This document shows positions 1-8,200 of a stretch of DNA of 33,197 bases, piece by piece. The position numbers and the translations under genes were made by a program. Origin of the DNA: an uncultured Chlorobiaceae bacterium (GTDB lineage: Bacteria; Bacteroidota; Chlorobiia; Chlorobiales; Chlorobiaceae); assembly GCA_903937835.1 (NCBI GenBank), contig CAJAAV010000218.1, positions 1 to 33,197 on the forward strand, given 5' to 3'. Position 1 is the first letter of the stretch, and every line of letters begins with the position of its first letter. Below the pieces are notes generated by a model, which was not told the origin of the DNA, made no database searches, and was given only the letters and a program-made list of their open reading frames with translations.

Positions 1-41
1 ACAGGATAAAGATACTCATCATGTCGGATAGTTGGTAGCAT
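1..41 (-). CDS. Possible gene start running off the left edge
   Basis: Read on the minus strand, an ATG at 41 opens a frame that reaches the window edge without a stop; the visible protein begins MLPTIRHDEYLYPV. A strong purine-rich ribosome binding site (AAAAAGGAGG, 57 down to 48) lies 6 bases upstream of this ATG, which favours it over another ATG at 46, only one base from the site. Only 13 full codons are visible, so no family can be named. The gene would be divergent from the truncated ATPase gene at 135. Confidence 0.35.
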   Translation of the reverse strand, partial: MLPTIRHDEYLYP

Positions 42-52
42 GGCATGCCTCC

Positions 53-77
53 TTTTTACAAGATTTTCTTGTAAAAA
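53..77. promoter_or_regulatory. Perfect 11-bp inverted repeat, possible operator or leader hairpin
   Basis: The arms TTTTTACAAGA (53-63) and TCTTGTAAAAA (67-77) are exact reverse complements separated by TTT. The repeat overlaps the ribosome binding site of the minus-strand gene that starts at 41 and sits in an AT-rich stretch upstream of it. It could be a repressor operator, or an RNA hairpin masking that site. No known regulator motif is recognised. Confidence 0.45.
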
Positions 78-134
78 TATCAAACTATACTATGAACATC
101 AAAATTAATTATTTATAAGTGACGTTGTAGGGTT

Positions 135-1091
135 ATGGCTCCATTAACGTTCGATGAATTCCTTGCTGCCACCGACGCCTCAAAAGCACTCAACACCATC
201 GGGATGCTGACGCTTGACAACATCCATCTGCTCCCCGACAGTGTGCATGACGAGCTGATGGCTCAGGTTCGGCGCTACACCCTGACAGGCGGAATGCCCT
301 CTTGTGTGCAGACCGCCATTGACACGAATTTCAACCATGCCGAAATAGTCAAATATCAAACTGAGCATCTTCAGACCTATAAAGATGATTTTTCCAGGTA
401 TGCTGGTTCACAAACGGTATTGAAACTCAACGCATTTTTCAATGGCATTATCAGTCAGATCGGGTTGCAGTTTTCTCACAAACAGGCCAATGAAATCGCA
501 CTGAACAGCAGCGGCAATAATCGCCAGTTGAACGATGCGCTTGAGCGATTTCTGGAAGCCCGGCTCTTCTATCGCGTTCTGCACTCTGGTGCCGGGAGTA
601 TTCCTCTTGGTGGCGATACAAAAATAAGGATCAGCAAATTTTTATTTTTGGATATCGGGCTACTGCTGGCAGCACAGGGCATTCCTGCACAAACAATCAT
701 GAGTTCACCCCTCGAGCTTGCCAATCGCGGCATCGTCGCGGAGCAGTTTGTGGGGCAACAACTGCTCGCAGCAAAAGCTGGATACGTTAACCCGACACTC
801 TACTACTGGCAACCTCCAAAATCAGAAGGGCAAGCCGAGATCGATTTTCTGTACGAAAGTGGCAACATGGTCTACCCGGTAGAAGTGAAATCCGGCGCTG
901 GCGGCACCATAAAATCGCTGCACTCATACCTGGTGAAAAAGCAGGCAGATCAAGCCATACGAATCAGTTCTGCAAAACCATCACTTCAGGAACTTGTGGC
1001 AAAGGTGAATAAAACAACAAAACCGTTCAGGCTGATTAATCTGCCCTTTTACCTGGTCAACCAGATTGATCGGATGGTTGGCGATGTATAG
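135..1091 (+). pseudogene. AAA/DUF4143 family protein lacking the N-terminal ATPase half
   Basis: The 318-residue frame matches the C-terminal part of the widespread AAA-ATPase/DUF4143 family. It begins with the PLTFDEFL motif that normally follows the P-loop ATPase domain, and continues into a DUF4143-type region ending with a nuclease-like EIDFL...VEVKSG motif around residues 235-255. Family members are usually about 380-450 residues and start with a Walker A motif (family knowledge). No Walker A is visible here, and an in-frame TGA lies at 120-122, just before the ATG at 135. The N-terminal 100 or so residues are therefore missing, and the gene is probably a remnant, although a shortened protein could still be made. 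No clear ribosome binding site precedes the ATG. Confidence 0.75.
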
Positions 1092-1168
1092 CATAACCTT
1101 TGGCAAGAACAACAATGGAAAACCACTAATGGACATCAATAAACGACAATTAATTCGGAGATAAACTG

Positions 1169-1249
1169 ATGAGTGGCGGTCATTTCGATTATAAAGAGAG
1201 TTATCTCGGCTATATTGCAGAGCAGCTTGAGTTTGATATTGAATGTTAA
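1169..1249 (+). pseudogene. Truncated small conserved protein (MSGGHFDY-type)
   Basis: This is a 26-residue frame starting MSGGHFDYKESYLGYIAEQL and ending shortly after. A GGAG motif ends 8 bases before the ATG. The MSGGHFDY start is recognisable from small uncharacterised bacterial proteins of roughly 70-110 residues (family knowledge, from memory). Here a TAA arrives after 26 residues, so the gene looks cut short. Function is unknown. It lies between two accessory genes and may be a leftover of a deletion. Confidence 0.5.
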
Positions 1250-1315
1250 TTTGCCCAATTGTTGGTCTCACGCATCAGTTTCTGTTTGATCACGCTAGCT
1301 ATTGAAAATTCAGCA

Positions 1316-2572
1316 ATGTACGAAAACCTCTCAGATCTCCTCAGGCAAATCGCATTGGGTGAAGACTCCGTTCTTGAACTCAAGAGTGTTGAATTCAGTG
1401 GCAAAAAGGTCGTTGGTCCTCATAAGGACGGAATGGCTGACGAACTTGCGGCAATGGCGAACACGGCCACAGGGATTATTGTTCTTGGCGTTGATGACAA
1501 GTCGAGAGAGATTGAAGGTATTCCATTGGAAAAACTCGATATCGTTGAAGGGTGGCTTCGCTCCATCTGTAATGATTCCATTCAGCCACCGCTGGGCTGT
1601 GTTATCCGAAAGCTGATTGTCCCGGATGCTCAAGGCGAGGAAAAAATAATTCTACGGATTGATGTGCCGAGAAGTCTTTTTGTTCACAAAAGCCCCAATG
1701 GATATTTCCGGCGTATTGGCAGCTCCAGGCGAGAGATGACACCGGATTTATTGGCGCGTCTGTTTCAGCAGCGTAGTCAGACAAGGCTTATCCGATTTGA
1801 TGAGCAAACGGTTCCCGGTGCCACTCTGACCGACCTGAATCCTAAATTGTGGAATCGATTCAGAACGGTGCTCTCTCCGAAAAGTGACCAGGAGTTTCTG
1901 GAGAAGATGAAACTCATCGCACGGGATGAAGACAATGTGATGCATGCCACTGTCAGCGGTATTTTATTAGCCAGTGATGCTCCAGAATCATTCCTGCCAA
2001 ATGCTTTCATTCAGGCCGTCAGTTATCGCGGTTGTGAAAGAAATGCGGCATATCAACTGGATGCAAAAGATATAACCGGGCCTTTGGATGCGCAGATTAA
2101 GGATGCGTGCAAATTTGTGGAGCGCAATATGCGAGTCTATGCCATCAAGGCGCCAAACCGTATTGAAACGCCACAGTTTTCCATAAATGCAGTTTTTGAA
2201 GCGGTTGTTAATGCTGTTGCCCACCGCGACTATTCGATGTATGGCTCAAAAATCCGGTTACATCTTTTCGCCGACCGTCTGGAGATTTTTTCACCGGGCA
2301 CTATTCCAAACACCATGACTATTGACAGCCTCTCGGAGCGACAATCGGCACGGAACGAGCTGATCAGTTCGCTGCTGGCCCGGTGTGCCATGAATGTCAA
2401 CGCCGTTGGCAGTCAAAGGAACTTCATCATGGATAAGCGTGGGGAGGGGGTGCCGATTATTATCGTGGAAAGCAATAAATTGTCAGGCAGAAAGCCGGTA
2501 TACCATTTGCTTGATGACTCCGAACTGAAACTGACCATATTTGCAGCTCCCCCTCCTCACGGAGAGGAGTGA
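1316..2572 (+). CDS. AlbA_2 (Schlafen-like) domain and HATPase domain protein
   Basis: The 418-residue protein has two parts. Residues about 10-150 resemble the AlbA_2/Schlafen AlbA_2 nucleic-acid-binding fold (ELKSVEF near the start, then ELAAMANTATGIIVLGVDD and a GYFRRIGSSRREM segment). Residues about 290-400 resemble a GHKL-type ATP-binding domain, with EAVVNAVAHRDY, a segment LEIFSPGTIPN, and RGEGVP. Such proteins are usually annotated as putative transcriptional regulators or ATP-binding proteins and are frequent in accessory and defence regions; the role of this one is unknown. The ATG at 1316 was chosen because homologous sequence starts about there; the frame is open to a TTG at 1259 but that extension looks non-conserved. 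No strong ribosome binding site is visible. Confidence 0.8.
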   Translation: MYENLSDLLRQIALGEDSVLELKSVEFSGKKVVGPHKDGMADELAAMANTATGIIVLGVDDKSREIEGIPLEKLDIVEGWLRSICNDSIQPPLGCVIRKLIVPDAQGEEKIILRIDVPRSLFVHKSPNGYFRRIGSSRREMTPDLLARLFQQRSQTRLIRFDEQTVPGATLTDLNPKLWNRFRTVLSPKSDQEFLEKMKLIARDEDNVMHATVSGILLASDAPESFLPNAFIQAVSYRGCERNAAYQLDAKDITGPLDAQIKDACKFVERNMRVYAIKAPNRIETPQFSINAVFEAVVNAVAHRDYSMYGSKIRLHLFADRLEIFSPGTIPNTMTIDSLSERQSARNELISSLLARCAMNVNAVGSQRNFIMDKRGEGVPIIIVESNKLSGRKPVYHLLDDSELKLTIFAAPPPHGEE

Positions 2573-2915
2573 TGGTGAAGGAATCGGGAGTATGGGAATC
2601 GGGCGCTCTTTGTACCGGTGCCCGCTCACAATCAGAACTGGCCACTGTGCTTGCAACAGGTCAGTATCGGAAAAACTGAATGAACGAATCCGTGCAATGC
2701 TGCAAATCATGTAACCAGCCATAAGAATGCAAATTCCACTTTAGTCCGATCGTGACGATGGTTCAAGCGGCAGGGGAGTGAAGCAAAGAGTTTGATACCC
2801 TGTAATTGTTTGATATACTTCGACAGAAAGTTTTTTTGATCAGCCGGGCCGATAAACAGGTTGATTCCGACTGGCTTAATGACGTTTCATTCTCTTTAAA
2901 ATAGAGAGATTACAG
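2573..2915. other. Gene-free stretch, probably decayed sequence
   Basis: No convincing gene on either strand. A short frame ending at 2716 finishes with SEKLNERIRAMLQIM and a stop, which could be the tail of a decayed coding sequence, but no family is recognised. TCTCT at 2891-2895 and an AGAGA near 2904 form a weak inverted pair just before the next gene. Confidence 0.4.
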
Positions 2916-3153
2916 ATGCCAACTGGTTTTGCGTATAGGTGCTTATTGGCTTTTCTTTTTTGCTGGCGATAAAAGCGAACCCGCGCATATTCATATTGAA
3001 CGAGATGATAATCTGGCTAAATTTTGGCTCGATCCGGTTCGCTTGCAAAGTAGTGGTGGTTTTTCACGGCATGAAATTGCCAGGATTCAAATAATCGTCA
3101 TTGAACATCAACAGAATTTACTGGAGGCTTGGCATGGTTACTTCAACAATTGA
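2916..3153 (+). pseudogene. DUF4160 protein with a +1 frameshift at codon 4
   Basis: The 2929-3153 frame encodes RIGAYWLFFFAGDKSEPAHI followed by the ERDD...AKFWLDPVRL and SSGGFSRHEIARIQ motifs of DUF4160, ending LLEAWHGYFNN. The family normally begins MPTVLRIG (family knowledge). The sequence ATG CCA ACT at 2916-2924 supplies MPT, but the next bases are GGTTTTG instead of GTTTTG. One extra G at 2925-2926 shifts the frame; dropping it would restore MPTVLRIGAYWLFF. Expression would need a non-ATG start such as TTG at 2929 or CTG at 2923, or ribosomal slippage. It overlaps the DUF2442 gene by 20 bases, an arrangement common for DUF4160/DUF2442 pairs, which look like small toxin-antitoxin-type modules of unproven function. 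Confidence 0.75.
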
Positions 3154-3442
3154 ATTCAATGTTTCGGCCGTAGAGCATGTGACAGTTACGTTTGATGCTT
3201 TAACTGTTGATTTGAGTGATGGATGCCCCATTACCGTTCCGCTGGCCTGGTATCCACGACTTATGCATGCAACAGAATCAGAGCTTCAGAACTGGCGGCT
3301 GATTGGGAAAGGGTATGGTATTCATTGGGAAGATCTTGATGAGGATATCAGTGTTGAGGGTTTATTACTTGGCAAGCCTTCAGGTGAAAGTCAAAAATCG
3401 TTCAAGAGATGGCTGGAAGGACGTGTTTCTGCATCGGCTTGA
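3134..3442 (+). CDS. DUF2442 family protein, partner of DUF4160
   Basis: The 102-residue protein has the DUF2442 layout: an N-terminal strand region (VEHVTVTFDALTVDLSDGCP), then the VPLAWYPRL motif, NWRLIGKGYGIHWEDLDEDI and a final LLLGKPSGESQKSFKRW. The start at 3134 is set by the GGAGG at 3123-3127, six bases upstream. The frame is open a little further upstream, but that part has no support. The gene overlaps the end of the DUF4160 gene by 20 bases, so the two were translationally coupled. The pair is often treated as a possible toxin-antitoxin module, with DUF2442 as the likely partner or regulator (inference). Its DUF4160 partner is frameshifted here, so this gene may be an orphan. Confidence 0.8.
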   Translation: MVTSTIEFNVSAVEHVTVTFDALTVDLSDGCPITVPLAWYPRLMHATESELQNWRLIGKGYGIHWEDLDEDISVEGLLLGKPSGESQKSFKRWLEGRVSASA

Positions 3443-3662
3443 TGTAATGCGTGGGTTGTATGTCTACTAATAGCAGATGTATTTCGATTCTTATGGAATT
3501 TTGCAACATGCTTTCTTCTGTACATTTTTGTGACAGGGTTTTCAGCTATCTTCAGTAGTTGAAAAGTGATAACAATACCGAAATTGATTTTGTCACTGAG
3601 CAGATGTTTGAATCAGCTTTGAGCATGTTTTGAAAATATCATTATTGACCATAATAATCCTG

Positions 3663-3691
3663 TTGACAGAGTGTAGTCTATAGGCTACATT
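3663..3691 (+). promoter_or_regulatory. Promoter of the toxin-antitoxin operon
   Basis: A consensus -35 box TTGACA (3663-3668) is followed after 17 bases by TACATT (3686-3691). Transcription from it would begin at about the toxin ATG (3698), so the mRNA may have almost no leader. An ATTATT/AATAAT inverted pair (3641-3658) lies just upstream. The rest of 3443-3662 shows no gene. Confidence 0.5.
3672..3689. promoter_or_regulatory. 18-bp palindromic operator overlapping the promoter
   Basis: TGTAGTCTATAGGCTACA is a palindrome with a single mismatched base pair (3677/3684). It lies between the -35 and -10 boxes and covers part of the -10. Type II antitoxins with a helix-turn-helix commonly repress their own operon through such sites (family knowledge), so the antitoxin encoded at 3998 is the likely binder (inference). 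Confidence 0.6.
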
Positions 3692-3697
3692 GAGGTT

Positions 3698-3988
3698 ATG
3701 ATTGAAATTCGTAAAACCAACCATTTCGCCAAGTGGATCGACAGCCTGCAAGATATCCGGGCACGTGCATGCATTCAGGCAAGAATTGAGAGACTGGCTA
3801 TGGGTAATCCTGGGGATGCTAAGCCTGTTGGTGAAGGGATTTCAGAGATGCGTATTGATTATGGCCCCGGTTATAGGGTTTATTACATACAGCATGAACG
3901 AACAGTGATAATCTTGCTGGCTGGTGGCGATAAAAGTACGCAAGCCAAAGATATAAAAGCTGCGCTTCACTTGGTACAAAATTTATAG
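3698..3988 (+). CDS. RelE/ParE-superfamily toxin, HI1419 type
   Basis: The 96-residue protein matches the addiction-module killer family typified by HI1419. It shows the early MIEIRKTNHFAKWIDSL, the central R-rich IQARIERLAMGNPGDAKPVG, and the core YGPGYRVYY followed by IILLAGGDKSTQAKDIKAA. These proteins adopt the RelE/ParE fold and act in the cytoplasm; the target of this one is unknown. The antitoxin gene follows after 9 bases, giving the toxin-first order usual for this subfamily. A GAGG lies only two bases before the ATG, too close for normal pairing, which agrees with a nearly leaderless mRNA from the promoter at 3663-3691. No key residues appear missing, so the toxin is probably functional. 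Confidence 0.88.
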   Translation: MIEIRKTNHFAKWIDSLQDIRARACIQARIERLAMGNPGDAKPVGEGISEMRIDYGPGYRVYYIQHERTVIILLAGGDKSTQAKDIKAALHLVQNL

Positions 3989-3997
3989 GAGTAAAAT

Positions 3998-4312
3998 ATG
4001 GCAAAAACCGTTACAACTAAATATGAAGTATCCGAGCACCTTCGTACCCCTCAGGAAATGGCCGCTTATCTGGAAATGTGCATTGAAGAAGCAAATGGAG
4101 ATACAGCGTTTATTATTAAGGCATTGGGGGATATCGCAAGGGCGAAAGGTATGACACAGGTGGCACGTGATGCTGGTTTGTCCAGGGAAAGTCTGTATAA
4201 GGCTCTCTCCGGGGAAAGAAGTCCAGGTTTCGACACCATTCTTAAAGTAATAAGTGCCCTGGGCTTGAAATTGCAGGCAGAAGTTGCACATACATCACAA
4301 GTAACAGTCTGA
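3998..4312 (+). CDS. Antitoxin with helix-turn-helix, HI1420 type
   Basis: The 104-residue protein belongs to the addiction-module antidote family typified by HI1420. The N-terminal half (SEHLRTPQEMAAYLEMCIEE) is the toxin-binding part in the family. Residues about 45-95 form the helix-turn-helix: GMTQVARDAGLSRESLYKAL followed by FDTILKVISALGLKL. A good ribosome binding site (AGGAG) precedes the ATG by 8 bases. It neutralises the toxin encoded just upstream and probably represses the operon through the palindrome at 3672-3689. After its stop, 4313-4497 shows no convincing gene. Confidence 0.9.
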   Translation: MAKTVTTKYEVSEHLRTPQEMAAYLEMCIEEANGDTAFIIKALGDIARAKGMTQVARDAGLSRESLYKALSGERSPGFDTILKVISALGLKLQAEVAHTSQVTV

Positions 4313-4497
4313 GACAAAGCAATTCAGCCGGTCGCTATTGATTGCATGATGAATAAAGCATGCCAACCTGACGGGAGGTGTTTTGAAACATTCAGGCGCA
4401 TCAACGTGATGACAAAGAAGTGATTTCCATGCCGATTCCTACCGCCACTGCTGAATATTTTAATATTGGTTTCATTATACCTAAGATCTTTGCATAG

Positions 4498-5229
4498 ATG
4501 AAGATATATAAGTTCAAGGATCTGACTGACGAAAAAAAGCGTCCTCACTTTTACCAAATGGTTTTGCATAATTCCATGTGGTGCGCTAAACCCGGTTCAT
4601 TGAACGATGAAATGGAATTTGATTTCAAATTGAACTATGCTCCTTCTGTACACACGGCAAACCTCTTATCCCAAGTTGTTAAGAGATATAGAACCACAGA
4701 TTACTTTCCACCTGATCTATCAGTTTCTTTTGTCATGCAACACAAGCAATTGGAGGAGATTACAGTACCGATTATTGAACAAATGATTAGCAATTGTAGG
4801 GATACAATAGGAATTACAAGCTTTTCTGCCACGAAAAATAGTGATCATTTATGGAAAGAGTATGGTGGAAATGGAAATGGGGCATGCATTGAAATTGAAA
4901 TATCTGACGAAGTTATTAAAGACCGTTATCATCAGGTTTGTTATGTGCCAGAAAAAGTTTTTCATATAGATTCTTTTCTTGAGTCAGCATTATTTCCTGA
5001 GAAAGCGTATGAGACTTTCAGGAATTTGTTGCTAACGAAAACAAATACATGGAAACGAGAAAAAGAAATCAGGTTTGTTTCAAAAATGCCAGAGGTTAAC
5101 GCTATTTTCGATGGCCGAATTACCGAGATTATATTAGGTGCTAATATTCCAGCCAATGCTATGAATCAAGTTGAGGAGACCATAAATAACCATTGTCGCC
5201 TCAATGGGATAATAATCACCGTAATATGA
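4498..5229 (+). CDS. DUF2971 family protein
   Basis: The 243-residue protein carries the DUF2971 signatures: an N-terminal IYKFKDL, a WCAKPGSLNDEMEFDF segment near residue 30 (equivalent to the family's P..FNDP.E motif), ISFSA-like GITSFSATKNSDHLWKEYGG near residue 105, and ACIEIEI. Its biochemical role is unknown. Relatives are common in accessory and phage-defence neighbourhoods, where they occur as solitary genes. The gene is visibly more AT-rich than recC immediately downstream, which suggests separate acquisition. The ATG at 4498 directly follows a TAG with no ribosome binding site; the next methionine is too far inside to be plausible. Confidence 0.75.
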   Translation: MKIYKFKDLTDEKKRPHFYQMVLHNSMWCAKPGSLNDEMEFDFKLNYAPSVHTANLLSQVVKRYRTTDYFPPDLSVSFVMQHKQLEEITVPIIEQMISNCRDTIGITSFSATKNSDHLWKEYGGNGNGACIEIEISDEVIKDRYHQVCYVPEKVFHIDSFLESALFPEKAYETFRNLLLTKTNTWKREKEIRFVSKMPEVNAIFDGRITEIILGANIPANAMNQVEETINNHCRLNGIIITVI

Positions 5230-5277
5230 AAAAGGTTTATGAATCGCTAATGGTATTCACTGAATTATCTCCACCCC

Positions 5278-8200
5278 ATGCCACTTAACCTCTACACCAG
5301 CAACCGGATGGAAGTTCTGGTTGATACCCTCGCAACCACCCTCCGCAAGCCGCTCGCTTCGGCCTTTACCAAAGAGGTGATTGTGGTGCAGAGTCGGGGG
5401 ATGCAGCGCTGGCTCTCGATGGAGCTGGCTGCGCGTTTTGGTGTCTGGGCTAACGGGCATTACCCCTTCCCGAACGCGATGGTGCAGGAGTTGTTCCGCG
5501 AGATCTTGCGGGATATGCCCGATACCTCTGCGTTTGCGCCGGAGGTGATGAGCTGGAAGATCATGCGGCGGCTGCCGGAGCTGCTCGGTACGGAGCCTTT
5601 CGGCACGTTGCGTCACTATCTGGCCGATGATCCTGACGGGCTCAAGCTCTTCCAGTTGTCGGAAAAAATTGCTGATACCTTCGACCAGTACACACTCTTC
5701 CGTTCGGAGATGCTGGCTGGCTGGGAGGCGGGGGAGACGGAGCCATCGGGCGAGGAGTGGCAGTCCATCCTCTGGCGAAAGCTTGCTGAGGGAGAGGGTA
5801 TGCATCGGGGCAGGCTGAAAGATCTCTTCTGCTGGCAGTTAAATGCTGCGTCACCGGGGGCAAAGGAGATTCCCGAGAGGATCACCCTCTTCGGTATCTC
5901 CTACCTGCCGAAGTTTCATCTTGATATGCTCTCGGCGGTTGCCAGAGTGACGGAGGTGAACCTCTTTCTTTTGAGCCCGACTCAAGAATATTGGGGCGAT
6001 ATTCTCTCCAAAAAGGCAAGCGCCCGGCTGCCGGAGGAGGAGCGAGCCCTGCGCAGTGAGGGGAACCCGCTGCTTGCGTCGCTTGGGCGCATCGGGCGCG
6101 ATTTTTCCGAGATGATTATCGACCTGAGCGACAGCGCGTTGCACCAGGAGGAGCGCTATGAGGATCCGGGGGAGGAGTGCCTGCTCCATGCCCTGCAGTC
6201 CGATATTTTGAACCTCTCGGGCACGGGCGAGGAGGGGGAGTTGCGCCCGCTTGCCCCTGATGACCGTTCGCTCCGGATTCACTCCTGCCACAGTCCGCTT
6301 CGTGAAATTGAGGTGCTCTACGACAATATTCTCGCCATGTTTGAGGAGTACCCCGACCTGACCCCGCGTGATATTGTGGTGATGACACCGGATATTGAGA
6401 GCTATTCTCCCTACATCTCCAGCGTTTTTGGGGCAATGGGGGGAGCTGGCGGGGATGGTACCGTGGCGCTTCACTACTCCATTGCTGACCGGCGGATGAT
6501 GAACGAGGGGGAGATTGCCTCGGCGCTGCTGAAGTTGCTGGCTCTCCCCGGCAGCCGTCTTGCCGCTTCCGAAATTTTTGATCTGCTTGCCTCGCCGCCC
6601 GTGAGTCGTCTCTTTTCGCTCGACCTCGGTGAGCTTGAGCTGATTCGTGGCTGGATTGAAAAGAGCGGGATTCGCTGGGGCATGGATGAAGGCGACCGCA
6701 CTTCACGGAACCTTCCCGCCTATCGCGACAACTCCTGGAGGGCGGGGCTCGACCGGCTGCTGCTCGGCTACGCCATGCCGGACGAGAATCAGCTCTTTAA
6801 CGGCATTCTCCCCTATGATGATATGTCAGGATCGGTTGCGGAGAGCCTGGGCAAGTTTGCCGAGTTTGTTGAGAGGGTTGACTGCTTTGTCAAGAGCTTT
6901 GAGCGCTCCCGCACGCTTGCAGAGTGGCGCGTTCAGTTTCAGGCGATGCTGGCCGATTTCATTGCCCCCTCCGACAGCTCCGAGCGGGAGTTTGCGGCCA
7001 TTGCCGAGCTTGCCGAAGAGCTTGGCAACATTGTGACGAAGGCGGAGTTTACCGACGACGTTTCACCTGCGGTGATGCTCTCCTGGCTTCGCGCACGCCT
7101 TGAGCATCAGGAGCAGGGGCTGGGCTTTATGACGGGCGGCATCACCTTTTGCGCCATGCTGCCCATGCGGAGCATTCCCTTCCGGGTTGTGGTGCTTATC
7201 GGCATGAACGACAACGCCTTTCCCCGCCAGAGCCGCGCACCGGGCTTTGACCTCATTGCCCGTGAACCGCAGAGGGGCGACCGCTCACTCCGCAACGAAG
7301 ATCGCTACCTCTTTCTTGAGTCGCTCCTCTCGGCCCGCGATCTGCTCTACATCAGCTATGTTGGCCAGAGCATCCGTGATAACAGCGAACTTCCACCATC
7401 AGTGCTGGTCAGCGAACTGCTTGACGCTGTGCGGCGCGGCTTTTCGCTTCCTGATGGCGGTTCGGTGGAGGAGCATCTCGTGGTGCGTCACCGCCTGCAA
7501 GCCTTTAACCGGGAGTATTTTACCGCAGGCTCTCCGCTCTTCAGCTACTCTGCCGAGAACTATCGGGCGCTTGTTGAAAAGGAGAGTGCGGCAACCCGCT
7601 CGCACCCTTTTATGAGCGCTCCTCTTGCGGAACCGCCGGAGGAGTGGAAAACCCTCTCGCTGGAGCGAATCTTGCGCTTTTACGATAACCCGGCAGGATT
7701 TTTCCTTGAACAGCGCCTCGGTATCCGGCTTGAGGGCACCGCACTGCCGCTTGAGGATCGGGAGCCCTTTGCGGTTGAGGGGCTTGAGCTCTACAGCCTC
7801 AAACAGGAGCTGCTTGAGGTTGTGCTTGAGGGAGGGGAGACCAGCGAACTGCTCCCGCTCTTCAGGAGCCGAGGGATGCTTCCGCCTGCCCGTCATGGCG
7901 AACAGCTTTTCACCAGAATTCTTGGTAAGGTGGAGGAGTTTGCCGCCAGGGTGCAGGAGAGCATTGGCGGCAGGGGTATGCTTGAACCGCTGGAGGTCGA
8001 TCTGCAGGTTGGTGCTTTTCGCCTCACCGGACGGCTTGATCGCCTCTGGCCGCACTCTTTGCTGCATTACCGATACGCCAGATTGAAGATGAAGGACATC
8101 ATGAGAAGCTGGATTGAGCATCTCGTGCTCAACTCACTTGACCTGCCGGGCTACCCGAAACAGACACTTCTGGTGATGGAGAATGAGGCAAGAACCTTTG

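Noticed and set aside
1259-1315. TTG start for the AlbA_2 gene
   Set aside because: The added residues are not family-like, and the ATG at 1316 gives the expected N-terminus.
5851-6474. Long minus-strand frame inside recC (207 residues)
   Set aside because: It is an antisense shadow of a GC-rich gene with strong codon bias; recC is clearly coding on the other strand.
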